A DNA stretch of 64,000 bases from Verrucomicrobiia bacterium (GTDB lineage Bacteria; Verrucomicrobiota; Verrucomicrobiia; Limisphaerales; JAEYXS01), in the NCBI GenBank assembly GCA_036405135.1, contig DASWYF010000013.1:293538-357537 (forward strand), written 5' to 3'. The position numbers and the translations under genes were made by a program. The notes below the pieces were generated by a model that saw only the letters and a program-made list of their open reading frames with translations, was not told where the DNA came from and did not search any database. Shown here one piece after another: positions 22,944 through 32,552 of this stretch; the stretch's first letter is position 1; every line of letters starts with the position of its first letter.

Positions 22944-23018
22944 GGTGATCATGATGTAAGAGCAGCATCACGCCCTGTGAAGGCGTTTGTGCCGGTGCAA
23001 ATCCGGTTGATCACCCCA
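22944..23018 (+). tRNA. tRNA-His(GTG), T-loop TGCAAAT
   Basis: Acceptor GTGATCA/TGATCAC perfect, extended by G-1 opposite C73, the His identity pair. D-arm GATG-TAAGAGCAG-CATC, anticodon loop CTGTGAA, T-loop TGCAAAT, CCA. Confidence 0.82.
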
Positions 23019-23130
23019 ATTTCAAAACAGAGAGAGCTGTGCATTGGAGCGATAACTTTTCGTTGTGCTTCAATGGCGTTGTCCTAGAGTCCGCTCCATC
23101 TGTTCAACGGCCTGTCCGCCTTTGATTGGT

Positions 23131-23997
23131 ATGTTAAACCTAGAAGAAGCCGTCCGCGTGAATCCGAGCATGAGAAAGCTCGAGATCGGCGATTTTCTTT
23201 TTGCGGAATACACCTGCGGCATCGGCGCGGAAAAACTAGGTCTTTGGTCGCCCACGGATTATCTCGTGAATGTCGTTACGGGTAAGAAGACTTGGCGGAC
23301 CGCAGAGGCCACCTGGGTGGCCAAGCCGGGCGAGAGTTTGTTTTTCAAAAAAGGCGCAGCCATCGTCGATCAGCATTTCGAAGTGGATTTCTGTCTGCTC
23401 ATGTTTTTCATTCCGGATCACGTGGTGAAAGGCATCGTGCAGGAAGTGGCCGCTAGTCTGCAGCCGATCCCGAGGAAAGTGACGCCGATCACCTCCGCCG
23501 CCTGGGTGGAGAATGATGTGGCGTTGCTCGCCTTCCTGCAGTCCATGCGCAGTTATTTCACGGCGAAAGAAAAACCTTCGGAACCATTGCTGCGCCTGAA
23601 ACTGAAGGAGCTGGTCATCAGTATTCTTACCAGTGGAAAGAATCCGGAACTCGCCGCCTACTTCCGCAAGATGGGCGAATGCGAAGCTCCCTCGGTCGCA
23701 GAGATCATGGAAGAAAATTTCCGGTTCAATCTTTCGCTCGAAGAATACGCCAAGCTGTGTCATCGCAGCCTGTCTTCTTTTAAGCGCGAATTTCAAACGG
23801 CGTTTCATGAGTCTCCCGGCAAATGGTTGCTGGGCCGTCGTTTGGATTATGCCGCTGGCCTGTTGCGCAATTCGCCGCAGAACGTCACGGCCATCGCGTT
23901 TGAAAGCGGCTTCGAAGATGTCTCGCACTTCAGCCGCGTATTCAAGGATCGCTTCGGCGATTCTCCGGTTGCCTATCGTCAGAATTCTGTGAGCTGA
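23131..23997 (+). CDS. AraC-family transcriptional regulator
   Basis: The start is taken at MLNLEEAVRVNPSMRKLEIG (23131); an upstream ATG at 23065 adds 22 residues of poor composition. The 288-residue protein has an N-terminal cupin-like sensing domain and a C-terminal AraC double helix-turn-helix (SLEEYAKLCHRSLSSFKREF ... NVTAIAFESGFEDVSHFSRV). It precedes an AhpD-like gene on the same strand (about 110 bases), probably its target. The ligand is unknown. Confidence 0.85.
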   Translation: MLNLEEAVRVNPSMRKLEIGDFLFAEYTCGIGAEKLGLWSPTDYLVNVVTGKKTWRTAEATWVAKPGESLFFKKGAAIVDQHFEVDFCLLMFFIPDHVVKGIVQEVAASLQPIPRKVTPITSAAWVENDVALLAFLQSMRSYFTAKEKPSEPLLRLKLKELVISILTSGKNPELAAYFRKMGECEAPSVAEIMEENFRFNLSLEEYAKLCHRSLSSFKREFQTAFHESPGKWLLGRRLDYAAGLLRNSPQNVTAIAFESGFEDVSHFSRVFKDRFGDSPVAYRQNSVS

Positions 23998-24109
23998 GGC
24001 TGAACCGCTCAGTCAATGGATTGAACCGCGCAGCAAAGCGGCGTTTCTCTTCCTTTCTTATCATGCTGGCCGATGAATGGGTTGCCCATCATCAGACCGA
24101 AAGCTGCAT

Positions 24110-24415
24110 ATGTATAAGAAAGAGAATCTGGCGGTATTGAAGAAAATGGACACGCTTGCCCCCGAAGTGATGAAAGCCTTTTGGGCTTTCGACAAGGCGG
24201 CGCTCGCTGACGGTGCCATTCCCGTGAAATACAAGGAACTGATCGCCATCGCGGTCGCGCTCACCACACAGTGCCCGTATTGCATCGATATCCACGCTGC
24301 GAACGCACGCAAGGCGGGTGCAACGGATGTCGAGATCGCGGAAGCTGCCATGGTCGCCGCTGCGCTGCGCGCCGGTGCCGCCGTCACTCACACCACACAC
24401 GCGCTGGGAAAATAA
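24110..24415 (+). CDS. AhpD-like carboxymuconolactone decarboxylase-family protein
   Basis: A 101-residue single-domain protein of the CMD/AhpD fold. The redox motif CPYCIDIH (around residue 61) has the CxxC of AhpD-type peroxidase partners. The start is at MYKKENLAVLKK (24110). It pairs with the AraC regulator upstream, a common arrangement for stress-induced CMD proteins. The reaction is unproven; thiol-dependent peroxide reduction is the most likely. Confidence 0.85.
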   Translation: MYKKENLAVLKKMDTLAPEVMKAFWAFDKAALADGAIPVKYKELIAIAVALTTQCPYCIDIHAANARKAGATDVEIAEAAMVAAALRAGAAVTHTTHALGK

Positions 24416-24567
24416 CAAATTATCCCGCCTGATGTGCCGAGCATGGGCTGTGATCGTGTGCCGGTTCATGAACCGGGCATCTGGCGGATAAGCATTTTTT
24501 GCCGTTGGTTCGATAGCTCTCAAAAACATCGGTGGAATGGAAGCTGCTAAGTAGCGGTTGCTCTTAT

Positions 24568-27012
24568 ATGAAGAAAGTCTTGGTTTTGTGGGTGTTTTTG
24601 TGGGCTTTAACGGTACAAGCGGGACCGACGAATGCCATCATGTTCGTCACGCAGGTGCCGATTCCGGGCGATTTCACGAGCATCGGCTCAACTTTTGGAA
24701 ATCACAGTGCAGACTTGGAAAGCTGCGGTCGTGGCGGCGATCTCTACATCCGCTACCCGAATGGCGAGGTGAAAAACCTGACGCGTGCCGCTGGTTTCGG
24801 TAAGTGGGGAGATCAGAGGACGAATGGTATCGCCGTGCGTCAACCCGCTGTCCATTGGGATGGCACGAAGGCTGTCTTCAGCATGGTGGTGGGCGCACCG
24901 AAGAAACAGTATGACTACAATACGGTGGCCTACTGGCAGCTTTACGAGATCACGAATTTCACGGACCCGTCAGCGACTCCGGTCATCACGAAGGTGCCGA
25001 ATCAACCGGCGAATTATAATAATATCTCGCCGATTTACGGAACGGATGATCGCATCATCTTCACGAGCGATCGTCCGCGCAATGGCCAGCGCCATCTCTA
25101 TCCGCAACTGGACGAGTATGAAGAAGCGCCGACGGTGACGGGTATCTGGAGCTTGAATCCGGCGAATGGCGATCTGTTCATCTTGAATCACACACCGAGT
25201 GGTGCGTTCTCGCCCACGATCGATAGCGCGGGTCGCGTGGTGTTCATCCGGTGGGATCACTTGCAGCGCGATCAACAGGCAGATGCCGATTCCGATGGTG
25301 AGATCGTCTACGGCGCTTTCAACTGGAGCAGTGAGGCGACGAACTCGGTGACTACCACGAACGTGACGGAAGTATTTCCGGAGCCGCGTGCCGGTCGCAC
25401 CGACCTCCTCGCCGGAACGCATTTGCGGGGCAATTCGTTCAATCAATTTTTCCCGTGGCAGATCAATGAGGATGGCACCGGTGAAGAAACGCTGAACCAC
25501 GTGGGCCGTCATGAATTGGGCGGCAGCTATCGCAGTGCGGCGTTCGATAACGATTCGAACATCCAGGATCTGTATTATTTCGGTAATAAATTCAATACGA
25601 ACACGATTGAGCACATGTTCCAGATGCGCGAAGACCCGCGCACGCCGGGATTGTTCTACGCCATTGCAGCGCCTGAGTTCGGCACGCACAGTGGAGGTCA
25701 GTTGATCTCCCTCACAGGCGGTACGAACGTGAATGCGAATGCGATGCGCATCGATTATCTCACGCCGCTGGCCACGCGTTTTCCTGCGGATGCGGATGAT
25801 ATTCCCTCCGAACACTCGGGTTTTTATCGCAATCCTTTGATGACCACAGATGGTTATCTCATCGCTTCGCACACGGCGTGGCAGTTGGAGGAGGATGGCG
25901 GTGACTCTTATGAGTTCCCGAGCTCGAAGTATGATTTCCGCCTGAAGATACTGCAGAAGATCGGCAACTTTTATGTGCCGAACTCTGTGTTGACCACGGG
26001 CCTGACCAATCGCGCCACTTACTGGACGCCGGATGATTTCATCACGAACACGAATGTGCTGTGGGAACTCGACCCTGTGGAAGTCGTCGCCCGCACACGT
26101 CCGGTGCATGTGGGCGAGCAGGTGGAAGCGCCAGAACGCACTGCGTTCGAGCTGGCTGGCGTGGATATGGAGAAATTCAAAGACTATCTCCGCACGCATG
26201 AACTGGCGCTGATCGTCAGCCGCGATGTGACCACGCGTGATAAGGGTGATCGTCAGCAGCCGTTCAACTTGCGCGTCAGCGGCACGACACATCAGACGGT
26301 CGGAGCTTCAGGCAAGATCTATGACGTAGCGTGGATGCAACTTTTTCAGGCAGACCAGTTGCGCGGGTTGAATCACGGAAATGTGAATGAGACCGGTTAT
26401 GGCCGTCGCGTGATCGCGCAGCATATGCATGACGCCGCGGTGGATAATCCGACCACGGCACAGACATTGGTGGGCAGCGTGAAGATCGCTCCGGATGGTT
26501 CACAGGCGGCGATTGTGCCAGCTCGTCGAGCGATGACGTGGCAATTGACGGATACCAACGGTGTGGGTGTGGTGCGTGAGCGTTACTGGCTGACCTTTCA
26601 ACCCGGTGAGATCCGCACTTGTGTGAGCTGCCATGGTATCAATCAGAAGTCGCAAGCAAACGAACTGGTGCCGACAAATACGCCGCAAGCATTGGTTCAG
26701 CTCCTGAGCTACTGGAAGACCAATGTCACCACGAAGCAGGATGTGGCGATAGATCAGGCTGCAAAATATTTCCAAGTCACCTTTGTGCGTCGTCCTGCGG
26801 AGACGGGCGTGACCTATCACATCCAGCACTCGACCGATCTGGCGAACTGGACGGATATCGCCAGCTATGCAGGCACGAACATCGTGCTCACGGCACAGGC
26901 GCAGGAAGTCTCCCGGACCGGTTCACCGAATGAGAGCGTCACCGTGCGTGACATCTCGGGGATCAATTCCCACACGCAGAAATATTTGCGAGTGCATGTG
27001 ACGCGACCGTAA
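24568..27012 (+). CDS. Secreted cytochrome, hydrazine-synthase-alpha-like
   Basis: The start is MKKVLVLWVFLWALTVQAG (24568), a clear signal peptide. The 814-residue protein has repeated beta-propeller-like segments (DLYIRYPNGEVKNLTRAAGF; TDDRIIFTSDRPRNGQRHLY) and one c-type haem motif CVSCHG near residue 692, in the layout of hydrazine synthase alpha-subunit-like proteins of planctomycetes and verrucomicrobia. A true hydrazine synthase needs other subunits, none nearby, so the role is probably a different periplasmic redox step. A C-terminal discoidin-like tail (YFQVTFVRRPAETGVTYHIQ) follows. Confidence 0.75.
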   Translation: MKKVLVLWVFLWALTVQAGPTNAIMFVTQVPIPGDFTSIGSTFGNHSADLESCGRGGDLYIRYPNGEVKNLTRAAGFGKWGDQRTNGIAVRQPAVHWDGTKAVFSMVVGAPKKQYDYNTVAYWQLYEITNFTDPSATPVITKVPNQPANYNNISPIYGTDDRIIFTSDRPRNGQRHLYPQLDEYEEAPTVTGIWSLNPANGDLFILNHTPSGAFSPTIDSAGRVVFIRWDHLQRDQQADADSDGEIVYGAFNWSSEATNSVTTTNVTEVFPEPRAGRTDLLAGTHLRGNSFNQFFPWQINEDGTGEETLNHVGRHELGGSYRSAAFDNDSNIQDLYYFGNKFNTNTIEHMFQMREDPRTPGLFYAIAAPEFGTHSGGQLISLTGGTNVNANAMRIDYLTPLATRFPADADDIPSEHSGFYRNPLMTTDGYLIASHTAWQLEEDGGDSYEFPSSKYDFRLKILQKIGNFYVPNSVLTTGLTNRATYWTPDDFITNTNVLWELDPVEVVARTRPVHVGEQVEAPERTAFELAGVDMEKFKDYLRTHELALIVSRDVTTRDKGDRQQPFNLRVSGTTHQTVGASGKIYDVAWMQLFQADQLRGLNHGNVNETGYGRRVIAQHMHDAAVDNPTTAQTLVGSVKIAPDGSQAAIVPARRAMTWQLTDTNGVGVVRERYWLTFQPGEIRTCVSCHGINQKSQANELVPTNTPQALVQLLSYWKTNVTTKQDVAIDQAAKYFQVTFVRRPAETGVTYHIQHSTDLANWTDIASYAGTNIVLTAQAQEVSRTGSPNESVTVRDISGINSHTQKYLRVHVTRP

Positions 27013-27118
27013 GCGACACCGACATAAAATTAGCAGGGCAGGTGCTGATGATCTCGGCACCTGCCCTTTGGCTTTCCAAAGCAAGCCTGAAAAATACTGA
27101 ACTCTTTCCAATCTATCT

Positions 27119-28888
27119 ATGAGAACTGATATGCACAAAGTCCTGACGGACGACAGATGCTACCGCTGGTCAAAAATCAAACAGGAAAGAAAAGCGAATC
27201 GGACAGAGGACCAGTTGCCCCGTTGTGAGGGGATGAAGCGGTTGCATGGTGTGGGAGGTAAATATTTAAACGGACGTAACGGTCCTCTGAAGCGTTGGTT
27301 GCGTTCCCGATCTGGATATCACTGGGATAAGGTGTTCAGTGAAGCGGCCCAAGTGTTCAAGTTAGATGATTTCGTGAGGAGACAGATGCGGATCAAGCTG
27401 CTGGATATGGTCGAGCGGAATACTTTCATGCGAGATGGGGAGGTTTGGTGCTGTAAACCTAATTCATGGCGCCGGGAGCAGGAAGTGCCAGTGCAAGAAT
27501 TGAGGAGCCGCCGGGATGTTTTCTATGTGCATCCGGAGAGCGGAGTTTTATTGCCCGTGCCAGATAAGCCTCGCGGGCCAAGGATGCTGGAAAGTGAAGA
27601 GAAGAAATTTGGCGGGGTGAAACGGAAACTGCCGAAAGATTTTTTGCTGCTAAAGCTGAAAGGGCATTGGTTCGAATGCCGGATGGTGCGGTATCCGAAA
27701 CGGTGGGAGGTCGCACCTTATGATGTCTTGGTGCGGTTGCCGCTCATCGCTTCTCATGCGAGGGAGCTTTATGGCGAGTCATTCTATTGCATTCGCAAGC
27801 GACAGCTTTCTCGCAAGGAATTGCGCGAGCGTGGGCTGAGCAACTCCAGGTCGGCGGCAGATTGTTTTCTTACGGTCATTGGCGAGCGTTTGCTGGGGAA
27901 AATCCAGCGAGCCAATGGCAATCCTGTGCGGTGCTGGCTTCAGTGCAGAACTGATTTCTGTGCTAAAGCCAGCATCGTGCTAAGTGAAGTAAATATCCAC
28001 ATCAAAGCAGGGAATACCTGCGAAACAAAAACTATGAGAGCTGATATGCACAAGGTGATTTGTGAATCACCACGCGGAGGTCAATATTGGGCGAGGAGGT
28101 TTCCCCGTCCGCAGATAAACTGTGAAGAGGCTCCGAAATACGAGAGCATCACAAAGCCGCATAAACATCGGAAATGGTTCGGCGAACATCTTGGACCATT
28201 GAAGCGCTGGCTCAGGTCAAACGTCGGCCGTCCCTGGAACGATGTCTATAGCGAGGGCAGTCCCATCTTCAAGCCGGACAATGTCGTGCGGGCGCACATC
28301 CGTTTTCATCTGTTGCAGATGGTGAGGCGCAACACGTTCATGCGTGATGGAGAGATCTGGGACCGCGGCGACTGGATGGAGCATAAGTTGAGAGGTGGCA
28401 TCACTTGCTCGCCAGTCTTCTATGTTCATCCTGAATCAGGCTTGCTGTTGGAATCGCATGCCACTTGGAAACAGGAACGCAAGGCTCAACAACAGGCGGA
28501 AAAATTACATGCTGACCATCGTTGGCTGACGGATGACACGATGCTGAAGCAGATCGAAGGTGTTTGGTATGAATTCCGGTTCAAGAAATTACACGATGGA
28601 AATGGGGTCTTTGATCTGCTGGAGCGACGAGTGGTGTTCTCCCATGACGTGGGGCGTGCGGGAGCATGCTATTCAAAACACCAGCTCTCGCATCGGGAAT
28701 TAAAACGTTTTGGCTTGGTCAACCAAGCCACAGTGAAAGCGCGGTCTTCAAGGCATCAAGGTGCTTTGACGACCGCGCTTCATGCTTTTTCATCCCGTTG
28801 GCCGAGCAGTTCAGGCAACAGTTTGCAAAACTGTTTAGATGGGTGCGATTCCCATACGGGATTCCAAGCTTGTGATGGAATGCGCTGA
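27119..28888 (+). CDS. Two-domain unknown protein; frame runs through tRNA-Cys
   Basis: One 589-codon frame made of two homologous units. Unit 1 starts MRTDMHKV (27119) and unit 2 MRADMHKV (28034). Both share GPLKRWLRS, RNTFMRDGE(V/I)W, FYVHPESG(V/L)LL and a Q-L-S-[RH]-[KR]-E-L-K-like end. This N-terminus recalls hypothetical proteins I associate with planctomycetes, from memory. No stop separates the units, so it is either a fusion or two tandem genes with the first stop lost. The last 33 codons overlap tRNA-Cys (28792-28866), so the real C-terminus is doubtful. It may bind RNA; unproven. Confidence 0.6.
   Translation: MRTDMHKVLTDDRCYRWSKIKQERKANRTEDQLPRCEGMKRLHGVGGKYLNGRNGPLKRWLRSRSGYHWDKVFSEAAQVFKLDDFVRRQMRIKLLDMVERNTFMRDGEVWCCKPNSWRREQEVPVQELRSRRDVFYVHPESGVLLPVPDKPRGPRMLESEEKKFGGVKRKLPKDFLLLKLKGHWFECRMVRYPKRWEVAPYDVLVRLPLIASHARELYGESFYCIRKRQLSRKELRERGLSNSRSAADCFLTVIGERLLGKIQRANGNPVRCWLQCRTDFCAKASIVLSEVNIHIKAGNTCETKTMRADMHKVICESPRGGQYWARRFPRPQINCEEAPKYESITKPHKHRKWFGEHLGPLKRWLRSNVGRPWNDVYSEGSPIFKPDNVVRAHIRFHLLQMVRRNTFMRDGEIWDRGDWMEHKLRGGITCSPVFYVHPESGLLLESHATWKQERKAQQQAEKLHADHRWLTDDTMLKQIEGVWYEFRFKKLHDGNGVFDLLERRVVFSHDVGRAGACYSKHQLSHRELKRFGLVNQATVKARSSRHQGALTTALHAFSSRWPSSSGNSLQNCLDGCDSHTGFQACDGMR
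28737..28781 (+). terminator. Hairpin just before tRNA-Cys
   Basis: AAGCGCGGTC and GACCGCGCTT form a 10-bp stem around about 25 bases, followed by CTTTTTC. It lies at the expected natural end of the unit-2 protein and may separate it from tRNA-Cys. Confidence 0.55.
28792..28866 (+). tRNA. tRNA-Cys(GCA), T-loop TGCGATT
   Basis: Acceptor ATCCCGT/ACGGGAT, D-stem GCC/GGC with loop GAGCAGTTCA, anticodon stem ACAGT/ACTGT with loop TTGCAAA, T-stem ATGGG/CCCAT with loop TGCGATT, T73, CCA. It carries the same G55 and AGCAG signature as the arrays although it is about 5 kb from array 1 and 3.6 kb from array 2. Confidence 0.82.
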
Positions 28889-28891
28889 CGA

Positions 28892-29308
28892 TCAGCAGCG
28901 TTTCAGGAAGACGACGCGGGAGATGGCGGTGATGGTCGGGGGCTTGATGCGACGCCAGAGTTCGGCGGATTCAGTGGTGGTGCCGGTGACTTCGTGATTG
29001 CCGATGAAGAACCATAAGCCGCCTTCCTCGCGGCGGACATAGACGGGGAGCGGGCCAGTGGTCTCAGCGAGCTTGGCGCCCCACTTGGCCAGATCACCTT
29101 TTTTCCCGACCCACACTTCACAGGGGTTGCTCTCGGCGAGCGGGTTCCACATGAGGCCGAGGCACACGCCTTTGATCGCGTCACCCTGATGGATCACGAA
29201 ATGAGGCGGAGCAAAATCACCGCCGAGATCCTTGCGGATGGCGTTAAAATCATAGCCTTCACCGACGATGTGTTTGGGGGCTGGAGCCGGAGTCGAGTTA
29301 TCAGACAT
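28892..29308 (-). CDS. Hypothetical protein
   Basis: A 138-residue protein, with the start set at MSDNSTPAPAPKHIVGEGYD (29308). A central stretch of aromatic and Gly residues (GLMWNPLAESNPCEVWVGKK, GLWFFIGNHEV) suggests a compact beta domain. No family recognised. It is convergent with the two-unit protein and separated by three bases from its apparent stop. Confidence 0.6.
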   Translation of the reverse strand: MSDNSTPAPAPKHIVGEGYDFNAIRKDLGGDFAPPHFVIHQGDAIKGVCLGLMWNPLAESNPCEVWVGKKGDLAKWGAKLAETTGPLPVYVRREEGGLWFFIGNHEVTGTTTESAELWRRIKPPTITAISRVVFLKRC

Positions 29309-29382
29309 CGGCGCTAGACAAGCAACGGAGCGGGGTGGAGTCAACTGGCATAATCGATTAAACCGTAGCGCTATTGTCTGAA

Positions 29383-31131
29383 TCAAAATTTTTGCAGCAA
29401 AGCAATGAAGTTGCGCTTGGGTTTATGTCGGGCACGGAGTTGAGCGAGGTAATTGTTGAATTCTTCCTGTCGTTCCAGAGCGTGCATAAGTGAACGGATA
29501 TGTTTAACCAGCTTCGCAGCCTCGGCGTAGGAACTGTTATTTTTCAATTCAATCTGAGCTTCCGCCAGTTTTTGATAGACGGGAATGACATCGGCTGGAT
29601 GTGTGGTTTCCCGTGTCTTGGCGAGTTGCAGCCAGAGCGAATTGTGACAACCGCCGCTGATAGCTTCCTGCCAGGCTGTTTCCAGATCATTTTCCCAGAG
29701 CGCAATCTCCACGAGTAATGAATGGCTGGGAGGATATAAATTCCAAGAGCCGCCTTTGCGGACTTGGAGGGCTTTTTCCGCAGCGATTTTCTCGCGGATA
29801 TGGTCCAATGCTTTGGTTCGCCAAGTAGGCCATTGTTTGACCTTATCGACGTGGTTTTTGAGCAGTTGATAGCGGTCTAGCCTAGGAAAATCGATAAACT
29901 CTGACCAGATGAGTGATAACGCATCATCATGACGATGCGCGCGATGGTATTCATCAGCCAGAAATTCTCTGAGCCTGCCATCCGGGCGTTTAGGGAAAGC
30001 ATTCAGACCTCGCTCCGCCCAAGCGAGTGCTTGGGGATAGTTTTTGGCGGTGCGGTATATTTCTGCGATCTGCAGAAAACAGTAAGGGCTGCTCAAGTCT
30101 TTGGATTTGACCGCCACCACCGCTTCAATGTCGCCCGTTTTTCGGGCGAGAGATTCCATCATGGAAGTGATACGGAAATATTTGGTGAACTTATTGACGT
30201 CGGAATCATTTGGTTTGCGTGCTGGAATTTCCTCCCACTTTTTTTGGGCCAGAGACTGGTAAGTCTTGAGTCCTGAAGGACCGAGGATTTCAGCGTAAAC
30301 TTCGGCCGCCTGATAGAAGGTGTCCCAAGAAGTCTTCATTTCCCAGTTGAAGAGCTTTTCGGCCAAAGCTACTGGATCGGGGCGGGCTTTTTTGCAGGCT
30401 TCGTGATGCAGATCTTGAAAATCATGGAGCAAACTGCTGATTTCTCCATCGGAATCGTCCGCATGGTTAAGGGCGTTTTCAATGGCGGACAAGCCGTGCT
30501 CGGCCAGTTCTATGACTTCAAGGGCATGACCTTTCTTGAGAAGTTCGGCGAGAGAATTGACGACGTTACGCACACCACTGGCAAATCCGCGGGCTGAACG
30601 GTAGTCAACGAAGCCATGTATATGAGTAGCGCGGTTGATGGCATCACGGTAGGATTCAACATTGATTTTTTTCCCGGAAGTGCTGATTGCCTGCAAGAGG
30701 AGCTTCTCGCGCAGGATATGATCTTTGGCGGCTTGATCGAGGAGCAGATTGATCAAATATTCCTTGTCCTGGCGGGCCAGCCAATCACGCGCATCTTTCA
30801 ATGTGACGGTAGGTGTGGAAGATGATTTTTTCCCGTTATTGCGATTGGCAATCCAAGTGAGGCCGACTGCGACGCAATGTTTGCAGAAGGTTCCATCCTC
30901 ACCCATGGGGCAGGTGCAATCGTAGGCCAGTTCATTGGCATCGACCCAAAGTTCGACGGTGTAGTTTTCCGTGCCAGAGACCTGAGCGGTGATCCGGTGA
31001 TTAAACTCCACCAAGTTATGCACGGCACCAGATCGGGCGTAGGCATTACCGCGCTGAAACGATTGTGAACCTGAGCAGCGTTGAAGGTTCTCTCGGGTGA
31101 CAAGGTCGGCCAGATCACGGGTCGCAGGCAT
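29383..31131 (-). CDS. SWIM zinc-finger protein
   Basis: A 582-residue protein with a SWIM zinc finger at about residues 75-95 (CTCPMGEDGTFCKHC: C-x-C-x(n)-C-x-H/C). The rest is helical repeats resembling TPR-like arrays (WERGLNAFPK, SYAEAAKLVKHIR). Such stand-alone SWIM proteins are common in verrucomicrobia and usually lie near Swi2/Snf2 helicases; none is visible here. The function is protein or nucleic-acid binding by inference. Confidence 0.8.
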   Translation of the reverse strand: MPATRDLADLVTRENLQRCSGSQSFQRGNAYARSGAVHNLVEFNHRITAQVSGTENYTVELWVDANELAYDCTCPMGEDGTFCKHCVAVGLTWIANRNNGKKSSSTPTVTLKDARDWLARQDKEYLINLLLDQAAKDHILREKLLLQAISTSGKKINVESYRDAINRATHIHGFVDYRSARGFASGVRNVVNSLAELLKKGHALEVIELAEHGLSAIENALNHADDSDGEISSLLHDFQDLHHEACKKARPDPVALAEKLFNWEMKTSWDTFYQAAEVYAEILGPSGLKTYQSLAQKKWEEIPARKPNDSDVNKFTKYFRITSMMESLARKTGDIEAVVAVKSKDLSSPYCFLQIAEIYRTAKNYPQALAWAERGLNAFPKRPDGRLREFLADEYHRAHRHDDALSLIWSEFIDFPRLDRYQLLKNHVDKVKQWPTWRTKALDHIREKIAAEKALQVRKGGSWNLYPPSHSLLVEIALWENDLETAWQEAISGGCHNSLWLQLAKTRETTHPADVIPVYQKLAEAQIELKNNSSYAEAAKLVKHIRSLMHALERQEEFNNYLAQLRARHKPKRNFIALLQKF

Positions 31132-31373
31132 AAAAAGGCGCGTCGAAGGTCTAAATGAGATGGGCGCTCCCGCAAGCGGGATTAATAGGCTCTAATGAGC
31201 ATGTCCTGACGCCCCGGCAGCTATGATCTCAAAGCCGGAATTGGGACCGAGACTCTTTCGACGCGCTATTATTCTCTTAGCATTATCGCGTAGAATCACA
31301 AGCGTGATTTCTGCCAGCGCGACTGATCTGCGCTTGTGCGAATGGGTAGATTCGGGCAGAAACCGGGTCAGCC
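31132..31373. other. Intergenic between SWIM protein and lipoprotein
   Basis: No gene. It holds a short palindrome CCCGCAAGCGGG (about 31,166-31,177) and no recognisable promoter pair. A 64-codon minus-strand ORF here has no supporting evidence. Confidence 0.4.
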
Positions 31374-32267
31374 ATGCACCAGCCATCTGACATTTGCAGA
31401 ATGTTTCTAAGCTTGGTGTTGGTATTCAGTGTCATCGGCTGCGCCACTCAGTCTTCCTCCATGAAACCGAAATATTACGGTTACACTTTGGGCTTCGATT
31501 CACCGGAGGATGCGGCTATGCAAGCGCAGTTGGAGGGAATTGATACAGCCTTGCGCGAGAAACACGGCATGAAGCCGGAGCAGACGATGGTAGGGGTGCT
31601 GGATTTGCGGACGTTGCGGCTGGCGATGTTGCGGCCGGATAAGATGGAGTATGCGGCCAGTGTGCCGAAGGTTGGCATCTTGCTCGCTTACTTTCAGCTG
31701 CATCCGGAAGCGGTGACGAATCTTCCGGCGCAGACGAAGCATGAGATGGGCTTGATGGCGAAGGCGTCGAGTAATGAGATGGCAGCGAAATTTTCGCAAG
31801 CGATGGGTTTGAAACAGGTGCAACAGGTGCTGAACAGTTACGGTCTGTATGACACGAATCACGGTGGCGGCATCTGGGTGGGGAAGCACTACAGCAAGGA
31901 AGGGGAGCGCATCCCAGACCCGATCGGCAATGTTTCCCACGGGGCGACGGTGCGGCAGTTGTTGCGCTATTTCCTCTGGCTGGAGCAAGGGAAGTTGGTG
32001 TCGCCAGAAGCATCTAAGCTGATGCGAGAGATTTTTGGATCGCCAGAGATACCGCATGATCAAATCAAGTTCGTGAAAGGACTGAGCGGCCGAGAGGTGC
32101 GAATCATCCGCAAGTGGGGCTCGTGGCAGACATGGCTGCATGACAGCGCGGTTATCACGGGGGCGGATCGGCACTACATCCTCGTAGCGCTGACGAATCA
32201 TCCAAAGGGGGATGCGTATTTGGAGGAGCTGGCACGGGCAGTGGATGATTTGTTCTCCAATCAATAA
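31374..32267 (+). CDS. Lipoprotein, class A beta-lactamase-like serine hydrolase
   Basis: A 297-residue protein with a lipoprotein signal (FLSLVLVFSVIGCA; a start at MFLSL, 31401, is equally possible). Residues ASVPK provide the S-x-x-K nucleophile motif, SSN matches the SxN box and KWGS stands where KTG is expected. This fits class A beta-lactamase/D,D-peptidase-like hydrolases, but the altered last motif makes penicillin hydrolysis uncertain. It may act on peptidoglycan in the periplasm. Confidence 0.75.
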   Translation: MHQPSDICRMFLSLVLVFSVIGCATQSSSMKPKYYGYTLGFDSPEDAAMQAQLEGIDTALREKHGMKPEQTMVGVLDLRTLRLAMLRPDKMEYAASVPKVGILLAYFQLHPEAVTNLPAQTKHEMGLMAKASSNEMAAKFSQAMGLKQVQQVLNSYGLYDTNHGGGIWVGKHYSKEGERIPDPIGNVSHGATVRQLLRYFLWLEQGKLVSPEASKLMREIFGSPEIPHDQIKFVKGLSGREVRIIRKWGSWQTWLHDSAVITGADRHYILVALTNHPKGDAYLEELARAVDDLFSNQ

Positions 32268-32470
32268 ATCGGTAGCGAGATGGGGAAAGACTCTGCCGAG
32301 CCCCGACATTCCCTTGAAGTGCCCGTAGTTAGATTGCAGGGACAAGGAGCAGTAAGAGTTGAGGTTTTCAGCGTCTTACCATTGCCAGAGTAACCGTATC
32401 GATTTGTTCATCTGCTCAAGTCTGGCAAGGGCTCGACAGAGTCTCGCCCTACCATTCATACAAATTTTCC

Positions 32471-32545
32471 CGGGCATAGGTGTTGATAGATACACGCCGG
32501 TCTTCCAAACCGGATTACAGGGAGCGTTACCCTGATGCCCGTCCA
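32471..32545 (+). tRNA. tRNA-Gly(TCC), T-loop AGCGTTA
   Basis: Acceptor CGGGCAT/ATGCCCG perfect, D-stem GTGT/ACAC with loop TGATAGAT, anticodon stem CCGGT/ACCGG with loop CTTCCAA, T-stem CAGGG/CCCTG with loop AGCGTTA, T73, CCA. Confidence 0.8.
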
Positions 32546-32552
32546 TCCATTT

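Noticed and set aside
24970..26292. 440-codon minus-strand ORF inside the cytochrome gene
   Set aside because: Antisense frame with no motif; the plus strand has a signal peptide and a CVSCHG haem site.
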